The translations under genes were made by a program, and so were the position numbers. Below the pieces are notes generated by a model. The model was not told the DNA's origin. It saw only the letters and a list, made by a program, of their open reading frames with translations, and made no database searches. This document shows, piece after piece, positions 26,797 through 36,202 of a stretch of DNA of 64,000 nt. Origin of the DNA: Paenibacillus cremeus (GTDB taxonomy: Bacteria > Bacillota > Bacilli > Paenibacillales > NBRC-103111); NCBI RefSeq assembly GCF_007786445.1, contig NZ_VNJI01000035.1:16628-80627 (forward strand), written 5' to 3'. Positions within the stretch are counted from its first letter, which is position 1, and each line of letters opens with the position of its first letter.

Positions 26797-28983
26797 ATGA
26801 ATCAGGCTGTCATTGTATTCGACGAAGCTTTACCAACCATTTCCTTTGCTGCCGCCAAGCTACGGGAAGCATTGGCGAACAGAGGTATCGCAGCTGTATA
26901 TGCACCCCTCACCTCATTACCCGCGGCAACCGAACCGATTCGCATCGTGTTGACATCGATGCAAGACGGTCAGGCCGATATAGGCATGCTATCCGAGCCG
27001 TCTCTTTCCCCGGAAGGTTATGCAATCATACTGGAGCGGGGAGGCGATTTTACGTTATGCCGCGTGACTGGAGCCGACCCCGTTGGAGCGATGTACGGTG
27101 GACTGGACGTGGCGGACGCGGTTAATGCCGGAACGGAAATCGAAAATATCGGGATCAAGACTTCCAATCCGTATATATCTGGGCGGGGGATCAAATTCAA
27201 CATTCCGCTCGACGCCCGCACGCCGAGCTACTCCGATAACGGCGATTCCGCGCAGCACAACATCGCGGAAATGTGGAGTATGGACTTTTGGCGACAGTTT
27301 TTGGACGACATGGCATTGTATCGCTACAATACGTTGTCGCTGTGGAACCTGCATCCGTTCCCGTCAATGGTACAGGTTCCCGAGTATCCGGATATCGCAC
27401 TTAAGGACGTGAAGAAAACTACCGCCCCGATTCGCGCGAGTCTGAGGGGAACCGACATGTCAACCACGTCGACGCTTGCCAATTTGGAAACCGTCCGGGA
27501 AATGACGATTACAGAGAAAATATCCTTTTGGCGAGAGGTGATGTCGTATGCCAAGAATCGCGGCATTGATGTGTACATCATAACATGGAATATTTTCACG
27601 TATGGTACCGAAGGTAATCGTTATGGTATTACTTGCGATCAGGATAATGATGTAACCATCGACTATTTCCGGGCAAGTGTCCGCTGTCTGCTCGAAACGT
27701 ACCCTCTGCTTGCCGGTATCGGAGTGACAGCCGGCGAAAACATGCTGCATAATCAACCGCAGCTCAATGAAGAATGGTTGTGGCGGGCGTATGGGGAAGG
27801 GGTTATGGATGTTAAATGGAAATACCCGGAGCGCAAAATCAGGTTCATTCACCGGGCGCATGAGTCTGCGTTATCAACCATTTACGAGGCGTTTGCGGCT
27901 TATCCCGATACGTTTGACGTCAGCTACAAATATTCGTTGGCACATATGTATTCCTCGGTTCATCCCCCATTCATTTATCGGACGCAGGGATACAAGGAAT
28001 TACAGGCTGGCTTTTTGAACGGACTGCCCACGGGAAGGAAAACGTGGCTCACCGTTCGGGACGACGATTATTATTATTTCCGCTGGGGGGATCCTGAATT
28101 TGTCCGCCAGTACATTTTAAACATGCCGCCGTCCGAGCAGCTGGCCGGATTCTACATGGGGCCGGACGGAATTGTGTGGGGGCGGGAATTCGTCAGCACG
28201 GAACCAGATTCGCCGCGCCAGCCGATGATCAAGAAGCGATGGTACGGCTTTATGCTTTGGGGCCGATTGGCGTACGACCCGACCGTTCCGGACCGACATT
28301 TCGAGCGGCAGCTTGCGTTTCGTTTTCCAGAGGCTCCCAGCCGTACGTTGTTTGAGGCTTGGTCGAGTGCGTCGAAAATTTTGCCGCTTGTAACCCGATT
28401 TCACTGGGAGGAGAATCATCTCGATTTTCAATGGTATCCCGAGGCGTGTTACAGCAATCCGGAGAGAGCCAAAGGATTTCATACGGTGCAGCATTTTATC
28501 AATGATACGCCAATGCCTGAAAGCGGTCTGATGAGCATTCCGGATTTTTGCGAACATTTGATCGGGAATGGCTCCATTACGGGAATGACACCGGTACAGG
28601 TCAGTCAGGAGCTGAACGATTACGCGAATCGTACGCTACTGCTCGTCGCGGAGATGAGTATGGTGACTGACAAGGAGCTGCGCTTGACGATCGGTGACTT
28701 GAGAGCGATGTCTTATTTGGGGAGATATTACGCCTCTAAAATATTGGGCGCGGTGCATCTGTATCTGTATCAACAAATGGACGATACTTCCCATCAAAAG
28801 GCAGCCGTCGAGCATTTGCAAACGGCGTCCGGGCATTGGCGAGAATATGCGGCCCAAACCGCGAGCCAATATGTGCCGCAGCAATTGACGCGCCAAGGAT
28901 ACGGCAAAGTGGATGTGACGGCCCTTCAAGCTCAAGTGGATCACGATATTACGATAGCGCAGACAATCAACGTAAAACAATAA
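26797..28983 (+). CDS. Glycosidase-like protein (alpha-glucuronidase-like layout), locus 2
   Basis: Cytoplasmic protein of 728 aa, no signal peptide. It has the same plan as the locus 1 enzyme at 8904: an N-terminal alpha/beta domain (residues ~1-110, ending GAMYGGLDVADAV), a probable TIM barrel (MDFWRQFLDDMALYRYNTLS, DVYIITWNIFTYG, LAGIGVTAGENM, where the Glu is a candidate active-site residue), the shared segment FMLWGRLAYDP and a helical C-terminus. It lacks the extra C-terminal beta region of its paralogue. ATG at 26797 has AAGGGG nine bases upstream; ATG at 26788 touches that site. It probably acts on the sugar imported by locus 2. The precise GH family is not established. Confidence 0.68.
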   Translation: MNQAVIVFDEALPTISFAAAKLREALANRGIAAVYAPLTSLPAATEPIRIVLTSMQDGQADIGMLSEPSLSPEGYAIILERGGDFTLCRVTGADPVGAMYGGLDVADAVNAGTEIENIGIKTSNPYISGRGIKFNIPLDARTPSYSDNGDSAQHNIAEMWSMDFWRQFLDDMALYRYNTLSLWNLHPFPSMVQVPEYPDIALKDVKKTTAPIRASLRGTDMSTTSTLANLETVREMTITEKISFWREVMSYAKNRGIDVYIITWNIFTYGTEGNRYGITCDQDNDVTIDYFRASVRCLLETYPLLAGIGVTAGENMLHNQPQLNEEWLWRAYGEGVMDVKWKYPERKIRFIHRAHESALSTIYEAFAAYPDTFDVSYKYSLAHMYSSVHPPFIYRTQGYKELQAGFLNGLPTGRKTWLTVRDDDYYYFRWGDPEFVRQYILNMPPSEQLAGFYMGPDGIVWGREFVSTEPDSPRQPMIKKRWYGFMLWGRLAYDPTVPDRHFERQLAFRFPEAPSRTLFEAWSSASKILPLVTRFHWEENHLDFQWYPEACYSNPERAKGFHTVQHFINDTPMPESGLMSIPDFCEHLIGNGSITGMTPVQVSQELNDYANRTLLLVAEMSMVTDKELRLTIGDLRAMSYLGRYYASKILGAVHLYLYQQMDDTSHQKAAVEHLQTASGHWREYAAQTASQYVPQQLTRQGYGKVDVTALQAQVDHDITIAQTINVKQ

Positions 28984-29417
28984 AAGGAGCCACTTTTCTA
29001 CGATTGCCTCTGAAAGACATGCTGAATTGGTAACCAGCCTTCGGCAGCATGTCCATGCTAGACGTGAGACGTGTACTGGAATTCCTGATCGTTATGAACG
29101 GTCATGCCGGTCACGTCTCTCGCTTTTGTATCAGAGCTGAGGCATTTTTATTAAAAGAGGGTCAAAACAAAATTCCCATGCAAAGTCATTCTTGATTTTA
29201 CCGGCTTTCATGGTACAATTTACCATAAAAGATGCTCTTCTCTTTGGTTGATGTGTTATGGACAAAACACAATATCTACCAAAGAATAAGAGCATTTTTT
29301 CATAAGTTAAAAGAACGTTACGCTCGAAAAACGGAATAATAAAATCAGTTTTATGAAAGGAAGTTTCAAAATGAATGATATCTAAGGAATTTCGTTTCGG
29401 TAAAGGGAGGGTTTTCA
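28984..29417 (+). other. 434-base gap with three consecutive hairpins
   Basis: No gene is seen. Three structured elements follow one another: GACATGCTG/CAGCATGTC (29018-29054), GAGACGTG/CACGTCTC (29066-29119) and the long terminator-like element at 29232-29300. The first two lack T runs. The promoter of the response-regulator gene should lie in the last 110 bases, where AT-rich sequence without a clear -35/-10 pair was seen. Confidence 0.5.
29232..29300 (+). terminator. Long imperfect hairpin with T run
   Basis: ATGCTCTT and CTTTGGT on the left pair with ACCAAAG and AAGAGCAT on the right, with an inner TGTGTT/AACACA pairing, and six T follow. It can end locus 2 transcripts, or act as an attenuator before the response-regulator gene. 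Confidence 0.65.
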
Positions 29418-30515
29418 TTGCTTAGAGTTATCTTTGTAGACGACGAACCCTGGGCTCTGACAGGAATTAAAAATATTATCGATTGGAACAAAGAGGGTTT
29501 TGAAATCATCGGGGCCTTTTTAGATCCGCGGAAGGCACTTGAGAGCATCATGAGTAATCAACCGGATATAGTCTTTACCGATATACGTATGCCGGGAATG
29601 ACCGGACTTAATCTGGTAAGGGAATCCAGAGAAAAAGGAATCAATTCTGAGTTTGTCATCATAAGCGCTTTTAGTGATTTCGAGGTAGCCCGCAGAGCCT
29701 TGCAATATGATGTGTTTCACTATATTCTTAAACCTCTCGAACGGGATGAAGTGAGGACGGTTGTGGATAGACTCAGAAAAAAACTTACTCCTGCCAATCA
29801 CCCTATTCTAATGGGTGTCTTTCAAACCGACAAACTCATGAATGAAAGACAGCGGGAGGTGCTTGTATCCTCTGCTGTCCATCCTCATTGTTACGTTGCA
29901 GTCGCCGATGCAAAAGAGTATAACCTTCCCCAAAAAAAAGATATGTATGTTGGACGCTTTCTACTCAGTGATGGAACAAGCCTATATCTGCTTTCGTCAA
30001 AGCAGAAGCTAGAGCCCTTTTTCAACCAATGGAGATTGTCGGCTGCTGCACGTGGGGTAACTTTAGGTATCAGTGTACAACGTCCCGGTTTTGAAGATTT
30101 CGATAATATGCTTTCTGAAGCGGTCAGTTCTGCACAAATGGAAATTGATTATTCTGCAAACCCTATAGTAGCGGAGATCCAGGTGTACCTTAGCAAAAAT
30201 TTCGAAAATGAACTTTCGCTTAGTGAAATCTCCGAAAGATTTTATCTGTCCGAAACATACTTATGTGAGCTTTTCAAGAAACAAACGGGGATTACGTTAA
30301 CAGGTTTTTTAATTGCGATCAGGATGAAGCGAGCGGCACGTCTGCTTTTGGAAAACGAAGCACCTGTTCAGCAAGTAGCCGACATGGTTGGTTATTCAGA
30401 TTATGGTTATTTTGGAAGATTATTTAAACGTTTCTTTGGGCTTACTCCCAGTCAGTACCGAAAAAATCAACAAGCTGCAATCAGCAATAACAATTTCAGC
30501 ATGCCGGAGGAGTAA
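29418..30515 (+). CDS. Response regulator with AraC-type DNA-binding domain (YesN-like), locus 3
   Basis: Cytoplasmic regulator of 365 aa, short for the family. The receiver domain has VDDE at 8-10, phospho-acceptor D55 in IVFTDIRMPGMTG and the lysine in YILKPLERDE. A middle region of about 110 residues leads to an AraC domain (about 255-350): ELSLSEISERFYLSETYLCELFKK and VADMVGYSDYGYFGRLFKR. It starts with TTG seven bases behind AAAGGGAGG. Its partner kinase is encoded convergently, and the two genes overlap by 20 bases at their 3' ends. Probable targets are the locus 3 transport genes. Confidence 0.87.
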   Translation: MLRVIFVDDEPWALTGIKNIIDWNKEGFEIIGAFLDPRKALESIMSNQPDIVFTDIRMPGMTGLNLVRESREKGINSEFVIISAFSDFEVARRALQYDVFHYILKPLERDEVRTVVDRLRKKLTPANHPILMGVFQTDKLMNERQREVLVSSAVHPHCYVAVADAKEYNLPQKKDMYVGRFLLSDGTSLYLLSSKQKLEPFFNQWRLSAAARGVTLGISVQRPGFEDFDNMLSEAVSSAQMEIDYSANPIVAEIQVYLSKNFENELSLSEISERFYLSETYLCELFKKQTGITLTGFLIAIRMKRAARLLLENEAPVQQVADMVGYSDYGYFGRLFKRFFGLTPSQYRKNQQAAISNNNFSMPEE

Positions 30516-32292
30516 ACTGAGGGCTTAATATTGTAAGCGCTTTAGGTATACAGATGACGACTTTTGTGTAGTGACCCTTAACAGAGCGGATCTCAAAGCG
30601 ATATTGGTCACCAAAGCTGTTCTTTAGACGCTGCTGGATATTATAAAGGCCAATATTTGTTTTTCCATGAGAAGTATGATCGCTTGTGGGTGGGTTAACG
30701 TGATTTATTTTTTTGATCTCTTCATCGGATATGCCGGCACCGTTATCGGCAATGTTTAGTAACAGGGATCCATCTTGTTGAAGCTGGCCTGATATCCTTA
30801 TGATACAGGGCGGCATTTTTTCTGCAAAACCATGTATGATGGAGTTTTCAACGATAGGCTGGAGAAACATGGCATGTATAGGATGGTTCATTGCCTCAGG
30901 CTGTACATCCAGCTTTATTGTGTACTTGCCCGGAAAACGCTGGCTCATTACCTTCAGGTAGTCACAGGTATGTTTGATCTCGTCTTGAAGGGTAACGATG
31001 GTTCCAGAGCTTACCGAATAACGGAACATGCTAGCCATGGATGTGCAGATCTCTTCTATACATGTAACACCATAAGTTTGGGCCATGCTTCGCACACACT
31101 CCAAGGTATTAAAAAGAAAGTGCGGATTGATTTGGCTTCTGTATGAGAGCAATTCGGCCTTTTGCTGGGCAATCATGGATTGGTAGAGATTCCACTGGGA
31201 TTTTCTGATCTCCTTTTGGGAAATTTCAATTCGCTCCAGCATATCATTGATATCCTCGGCAAGTCTGGCAAGTTCGGTAATTTTCGGTATACTCACCCTG
31301 ACACCATCTTTCCGCAAGGTAAGATTTCTCATATCACGGATGATCTGATCTATAGGATTAGTCACGGAGCGCAGCACAAGCTGCATCTGGAAAAAAAGTA
31401 GAAAACCGGCAGCAAGTATAATAAAAATCCCGATGCTTCTTATTGGAAAAAGATCGCCAATCAGGGAATGTCTGCTGGTCAGTGAAACAATACGCCATCC
31501 GAATTCGGGGATCGATACGGAGCTGGTTAGAAATTTTTCGCCATTGATGTTCGCCTTGCCCCGGCCCTCTTTTGCGCCCAGCAATATAGACTGCTCAACT
31601 ACATTCAACTCCCGACTGGAATTTATAATGGTGTCTTCAAATATGAGTGCAGTGATACTATCACTGGATATCCCGGTGCTAAGCTCGCCTGTAAAAGATT
31701 TTAAATCGACTACGACAGAACATAATGCTATGTTTGTTTTCTCGCTATGTCCATCTAATATGGACCGGACAGGGAGAAAGTACAAAAAGTAGGGCCCGTT
31801 AGTGCCGCTGCTATGGAAGAATACATTACTGACAACCGGTTTGCGGAGTGTGATGTCTCGAGCCAGTCCGCTTTCCGCCATTGCCTTTTCCCGAATCTCT
31901 TGGAAAGGATCACTAATGTAAAAGTTATTCATGTTTCGGGATGTAAGGACAATGCTTTTTATAGTTTTGCTGCTGTAAATAGAGTCATATAGAACTTCGG
32001 TAGCTGATGCCCTCAATTTGAAATATTCAGAGGGATTATCCGTTAACAGGAACTGCTGAACGGTAGTAGAATAAGACACCCGTTTGGCGGCCCTGTCGAT
32101 TTCATTGATTGCCATGGCTAGTCTCCGGTCCATCTCATTGGACAGAAGCTCAAAGGCTTGATAAGCTCTGCGCTCGATGATCGATTCGAACCCCATATTG
32201 TATATGGATATTAGAACACCCATGGAGAAAAGAAATAGAAGTGTACTCCCAATAAAACGGCCTCGAATAGAATTGAATTTACCAAACCTCAT
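30496..32292 (-). CDS. Sensor histidine kinase (YesM-like), locus 3
   Basis: Membrane kinase of 598 aa. Helix 1 lies near residues 14-32, an extracellular Cache-like sensor follows, and helix 2 (IRSIGIFIILAAGFLLFF) near residue 290 leads into HAMP (VTNPIDQIIRDM). The His_kinase domain carries the acceptor histidine in QINPHFLFNTLE, then the HATPase boxes NSIIHGF and DNGAGIS, and TNIGLYNIQQRL. The ATG at 32292 is preferred (GGGAGA eleven bases upstream); the frame is open to 32346. By family knowledge it phosphorylates the YesN-type regulator at 29418. Tail-to-tail placement is unusual for this pair, which is normally co-directional. Confidence 0.87.
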   Translation of the reverse strand: MRFGKFNSIRGRFIGSTLLFLFSMGVLISIYNMGFESIIERRAYQAFELLSNEMDRRLAMAINEIDRAAKRVSYSTTVQQFLLTDNPSEYFKLRASATEVLYDSIYSSKTIKSIVLTSRNMNNFYISDPFQEIREKAMAESGLARDITLRKPVVSNVFFHSSGTNGPYFLYFLPVRSILDGHSEKTNIALCSVVVDLKSFTGELSTGISSDSITALIFEDTIINSSRELNVVEQSILLGAKEGRGKANINGEKFLTSSVSIPEFGWRIVSLTSRHSLIGDLFPIRSIGIFIILAAGFLLFFQMQLVLRSVTNPIDQIIRDMRNLTLRKDGVRVSIPKITELARLAEDINDMLERIEISQKEIRKSQWNLYQSMIAQQKAELLSYRSQINPHFLFNTLECVRSMAQTYGVTCIEEICTSMASMFRYSVSSGTIVTLQDEIKHTCDYLKVMSQRFPGKYTIKLDVQPEAMNHPIHAMFLQPIVENSIIHGFAEKMPPCIIRISGQLQQDGSLLLNIADNGAGISDEEIKKINHVNPPTSDHTSHGKTNIGLYNIQQRLKNSFGDQYRFEIRSVKGHYTKVVICIPKALTILSPQFTPPAC

Positions 32293-32449
32293 ATTAGATA
32301 ATCTCCCTATCCAATAGATTGATGAACTAGCCCATTTTGTTACCATTATATATAAGATTTGTGAATATTCGCAATATTCCTAATTTAATCCTATTTCAAC
32401 CTAATTTAACGCATATCGTTGTTTACCTGCACCTGATAAAATTCAAGTG

Positions 32450-32492
32450 TGGAAGCGCTTTTAAAAAAAATCATGTTTATGAAAGCGTTTCA
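32450..32492 (+). promoter_or_regulatory. Two catabolite-response-like (cre) elements before the locus 3 binding-protein gene
   Basis: TGGAAGCGCTTTTA at 32450 and TGAAAGCGTTTCA at 32480 resemble cre sites (consensus TGWAANCGNTNWCA) with one or two mismatches each, and start exactly 30 bases apart. They lie 35-77 bases before the ATG, where CcpA or a LacI-type repressor could block transcription. Confidence 0.5.
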
Positions 32493-32526
32493 TTGACGGA
32501 TCTTATAAATAAAGGGAGGACGAAGT

Positions 32527-34125
32527 ATGACAAAGTTGAGGAAATGGGTAACCCTTGGAGCTGCTCTATCCATGTCGTTTAGTATAGCAGCATGCAGCAG
32601 TGACTCCGGGGAAAAGTCGGTTCAAAAAAGTACGGATAATTCCAAGCGTGTAAAACTAACCATGGCGTCCGTACAGGGGATTGAAGGATTTAATTACACC
32701 AATGGCGATGCCGTTGCCAAGTATTATTCCGACAAGTTCAACTATGACTTAGATATGACGGCGCTGAACTGGGACAACTGGAATGAAAGACTCCGGATCT
32801 GGATCAACTCAGGCGACATGCCGGATATTGCTGTATATAACTATATTCATGCGGATGCGGCCTCTTTTGTCGAGCAGGGACTTATCAAGAAGCTTCCTGA
32901 CGACTGGAAAACCCGTTGGCCTAATGTCGCCAAAGTGTTTAGTAAAACATCACTCGGGCCCCAGATGGAAAAAGCCTTCGGTGGAACCTATTTCCTTCCA
33001 AGAGCACGTTTTATGAATAACTTGCCCGGAGATCCATTGCCGAATCATCCAGCCGTATATATACGTAAGGATTGGGCTCAAGCTGTGGGTTTCCCTATCA
33101 AGTCCGCCTATACGACCTCTGAAATTATTCAGTATGGTAAGTTGATAAAGGAAAAAGATCCCGGAAAAGTAGGCGACAAATTAATTCCGCTTGCTGAGAA
33201 TACGAATCATGCCGTTGAATTGTTTGTTGCAAGAAACAGTACTCATTACAATAATTTTTATAAAGACAAAGATGGTAAGTATAAATGGGGTGGAGCTTCT
33301 GAAGATACTCTGAAAGGGCTTAAGTTGTTCTCTGAAGCGTACCGGTCCGGTGTCCTTAGTAAGGACTTCTTCACTGTGAAGAATGAGGAGCATGGTTCTT
33401 ATTTTAATGTAAAAGGCAATGCAGGCGCTACCTACAACCAGGCACCGACATCAAATCTTCAGACTTTTTTTAGCGATTTTCAGTCGAATACCAAACTTGA
33501 TCCCTATCAAAATATGCATATGGCTATCGTGCTGGGGGATGACGGTAATTATCATCAGGAAGACCTCATTAATTTCTGGGGCACAATCATCTTTAACCCA
33601 AAAATATCCAATGAAAAATTTGAACGCTATATGAGTGTGCTCGATTATAACTCTACTCAAGAGGGCAATATCATAACCAATATGGGGTTAAAAGATGTAG
33701 ATTGGACTCTTGACAGCAATGGTAAAGTAAAATCACTCTTCGACCAAGCCAAAGAAGGCAAGCCATTTGGCGGCGCAAACGGAAAATATCCATCCAATGG
33801 CTATCTGTTAGGTAGCACGATTTTGTTTGACGATTTCGCATTCGACAATCCCAATTACGACCAAAGAATAAGGGATCTATCAAAGCAGCTTTATGCTGAA
33901 AAACCGAAAAAAGGTACTCCTGACACATTCACAAAAGTTGACTGGAATTTATACGCCTACGATTCGCCAAGCAAGAGAAAGGCCCAAATCGATTACAGCA
34001 CAGAGTACGCTAATCTTGTTACTATGCAGGGAGATATAGAAGCAAACTGGAAGAAGTGGGTTGATTCGAAGATGCCAATAATAAAGCCGGTTCTTGATGA
34101 ACTGAACTCAAAATTGGCTAAATAG
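32527..34125 (+). CDS. Sugar ABC transporter substrate-binding lipoprotein (LplA-like), locus 3
   Basis: Lipoprotein of 532 aa. A signal peptide with Lys/Arg start and lipobox IAAC (C23) leads to a mature protein of the LplA type: INSGDMPDIAVYNYIH, GTYFLPRARFMNN, YIRKDWAQAVGF and KEKDPGKVGDKLIP. AAAGGGAGG lies before the ATG. It is the first gene of locus 3 transport, followed by an intercistronic terminator and then two permease genes, an arrangement that favours surplus binding protein. Confidence 0.9.
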   Translation: MTKLRKWVTLGAALSMSFSIAACSSDSGEKSVQKSTDNSKRVKLTMASVQGIEGFNYTNGDAVAKYYSDKFNYDLDMTALNWDNWNERLRIWINSGDMPDIAVYNYIHADAASFVEQGLIKKLPDDWKTRWPNVAKVFSKTSLGPQMEKAFGGTYFLPRARFMNNLPGDPLPNHPAVYIRKDWAQAVGFPIKSAYTTSEIIQYGKLIKEKDPGKVGDKLIPLAENTNHAVELFVARNSTHYNNFYKDKDGKYKWGGASEDTLKGLKLFSEAYRSGVLSKDFFTVKNEEHGSYFNVKGNAGATYNQAPTSNLQTFFSDFQSNTKLDPYQNMHMAIVLGDDGNYHQEDLINFWGTIIFNPKISNEKFERYMSVLDYNSTQEGNIITNMGLKDVDWTLDSNGKVKSLFDQAKEGKPFGGANGKYPSNGYLLGSTILFDDFAFDNPNYDQRIRDLSKQLYAEKPKKGTPDTFTKVDWNLYAYDSPSKRKAQIDYSTEYANLVTMQGDIEANWKKWVDSKMPIIKPVLDELNSKLAK

Positions 34126-34155
34126 TCAGCTAATATCTTTCGATTAAATTACATT

Positions 34156-34200
34156 AAGTAGCTGTGGTGGATCCAATGATTTGCCCGGCTACTTGTTTTT
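34156..34200 (+). terminator. Intercistronic terminator behind the locus 3 binding-protein gene
   Basis: AAGTAGC and GCTACTT form a 7-bp stem with a 25-base loop followed by GTTTTT. It is placed between the binding-protein and permease genes, so read-through is expected. Confidence 0.6.
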
Positions 34201-34246
34201 ATAACATCAGAATTTCTTATTTCAACTCTGGCAGAGGGGGGTTCAT

Positions 34247-35227
34247 ATGGAGAATATAATGGCGGAAAAGAAGAATGCATCCTTGGAAAAAAATCATGCC
34301 ACCTTGATGAGTCGGGTATTGAAATCCAGGGAAATTTACCTCCTGCTATTACCGGGAGTCATATGGTATGTCATTTTCGCCTACATTCCAATGTATGGGC
34401 TATCATTGGCGTTTAAAACGTATAAAGCTAATCTCGGAATTTTTGGCAGTCCGTGGATTGGGCTTGACAATTATATCTATGTTTTTAGAGATCCCGCATT
34501 TATTGAATCGATCTGGAGGACGCTATGGATTAACGCAGGACGTATCCTGTTTCAGTTCCCCGTTCCGATTATTTTAGCTTTAATGCTGAATGAAGTGCGT
34601 GTGAACAGGTATAAAAAGGCAATACAAACGGTTTATACATTCCCCCATTTTTTGTCATGGATTATTGTTGCCAGCATTATGATTAATAGTTTAAATACTC
34701 AAGGTATGGTAAACGGTATCATCAAAATGCTGGGTGGGGATGCAGTCAATTTTCTTGGCTCCACGGATATCTTCCGGCCCTTATTGTATATCACTGAAAA
34801 CTGGAAATCGGCGGGGTGGGTCATGATCATCTATCTGGCCGCTATTGCAGGAATTGATACGGAGCAGTATGAATCTGCTCAGCTCGACGGTGCGAGCCGT
34901 TTGCAGACGATGTGGTATATCACCCTTCCAGGTATACAAAATACAATTGTTGTTATGTTGATTTTATCTGTTGGAAATCTAATGAATGCAGGATTTGATC
35001 AGATTTTCAATATCAGTAATGCGGCAACTGCCAAAGCCGGTGAGATCCTGGATATGTATATTTATCGAATTACATTTCAGTCAGCTGCCGACTTCTCTTT
35101 CTCAAGTGCAGTAAGTTTGTTCCGATCTGTAATCAACTTTGCTCTCTTGCTATTCGCTGACCGTGTCTGTAAATGGCTTGGTGCGGAAGGACTGTTTCCC
35201 TCTAGGAAGAAGACGGTTCGGGAATAA
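34247..35227 (+). CDS. Sugar ABC transporter permease (LplB-like), locus 3
   Basis: MalF-class permease of 326 aa. Helix 1 includes YLLLLPGVIWYVIFAYIPMYG, and the EAA loop is IDTEQYESAQLDGASRLQTM, with Ser in place of the usual Ala at EAA position 2, followed by WYITLPG. The C-terminus reads CKWLGAEGLFPSRKK. AGAGGGGGG precedes the ATG. It pairs with the YtcP-like protein encoded 30 bases further on. Confidence 0.9.
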   Translation: MENIMAEKKNASLEKNHATLMSRVLKSREIYLLLLPGVIWYVIFAYIPMYGLSLAFKTYKANLGIFGSPWIGLDNYIYVFRDPAFIESIWRTLWINAGRILFQFPVPIILALMLNEVRVNRYKKAIQTVYTFPHFLSWIIVASIMINSLNTQGMVNGIIKMLGGDAVNFLGSTDIFRPLLYITENWKSAGWVMIIYLAAIAGIDTEQYESAQLDGASRLQTMWYITLPGIQNTIVVMLILSVGNLMNAGFDQIFNISNAATAKAGEILDMYIYRITFQSAADFSFSSAVSLFRSVINFALLLFADRVCKWLGAEGLFPSRKKTVRE

Positions 35228-35263
35228 ATCGTATGAGAATATCCATGGGAAAGGAAAGTGAAT

Positions 35264-36166
35264 ATGGCGGGGGTTAGACCAGTACCGAAAAAAGCTTACC
35301 ATCATAACCAAATACAAACATTGGATATTGTCCTGTTGATTATTCTCACACTTTTTGGAGTCGCTATCATTTTACCGTTTATCAACGTTGCTGCAATATC
35401 TTTTTCAACACAGCAGGAATATCTGAAATCAACGGTGTTATTGATACCAACGGAAATTACACTTGAAAACTTCAAGGCATTGTTTGAAGACGGACGCATA
35501 TGGGTCGGCTATCGTACAACGTTGCTGCTCCTTTTAATAGGATTGCCGCTCAACATGTTTCTGACTACCAGTATGGCTTATGGGCTTAGCCGCCCCGATT
35601 TTCCGTTTAAGAGATTTTTCATTTATTTTGTTGTCGTTACTCTGTTGTTTCATGGCGGTATTGTCCCCATGTACCTGTTAATGAAGCAGCTGCAATTAAT
35701 TAATACCATTTGGTCTGTTGTGCTTGCCTATGGAGTTAACTCGTTTTATTTAATCATCATGATGAACTATTTTATGTCGCTACCAATATCGCTTATGGAG
35801 TCGGCTAAGCTTGACGGAGCAGGTGAATGGCGGATCCTCTTTAGTATCATATTGCCTTTATCCATGCCTATCATTGCGACAATCATATTGTTCTATGCCG
35901 TGGACCGTTGGAATGAATGGTTTAATGCCATGATATTCATAAGGAAGGGCAGCTTGGTTGTCTTGCAGCTTGCTTTAAGGTCTATTGTTATCGATTCCCA
36001 GATCAGTCAGCAGATGAATATTTCGAATGTACAAACCGATGTAAAGTTTTCGGAAGGTATGAAAATGGCTGCAGTCATTGTAACGATGATCCCTATCATG
36101 TGTGTATTTCCTTTTTTACAAAAGCACTTTGTCAAGGGGATGCTGGTCGGTGCAATTAAGGCTTAA
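35264..36166 (+). CDS. Carbohydrate ABC transporter permease (YtcP-like), locus 3
   Basis: MalG-class permease of 300 aa. The EAA loop is SLPISLMESAKLDGAGEWRI, followed by LFSIILPLS, and the end is FPFLQKHFVKGMLVGAIKA. The ATG at 35264 suits GGAAAGGAAAG; a GTG at 35258 is the alternative. The gene is followed by the esterase gene with only a few bases between, so transport and sugar modification are probably one transcript. Confidence 0.9.
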   Translation: MAGVRPVPKKAYHHNQIQTLDIVLLIILTLFGVAIILPFINVAAISFSTQQEYLKSTVLLIPTEITLENFKALFEDGRIWVGYRTTLLLLLIGLPLNMFLTTSMAYGLSRPDFPFKRFFIYFVVVTLLFHGGIVPMYLLMKQLQLINTIWSVVLAYGVNSFYLIIMMNYFMSLPISLMESAKLDGAGEWRILFSIILPLSMPIIATIILFYAVDRWNEWFNAMIFIRKGSLVVLQLALRSIVIDSQISQQMNISNVQTDVKFSEGMKMAAVIVTMIPIMCVFPFLQKHFVKGMLVGAIKA

Positions 36167-36202
36167 GTAGGTGAAATGGTGAAAGAAAGGGAGGCATCAA
36201 GT

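Noticed and set aside
30532..30545. cre-like sequence TGTAAGCGCTTTAG
   Set aside because: It lies inside the 3' end of the kinase coding region, far from a start, and the last positions do not fit the consensus.
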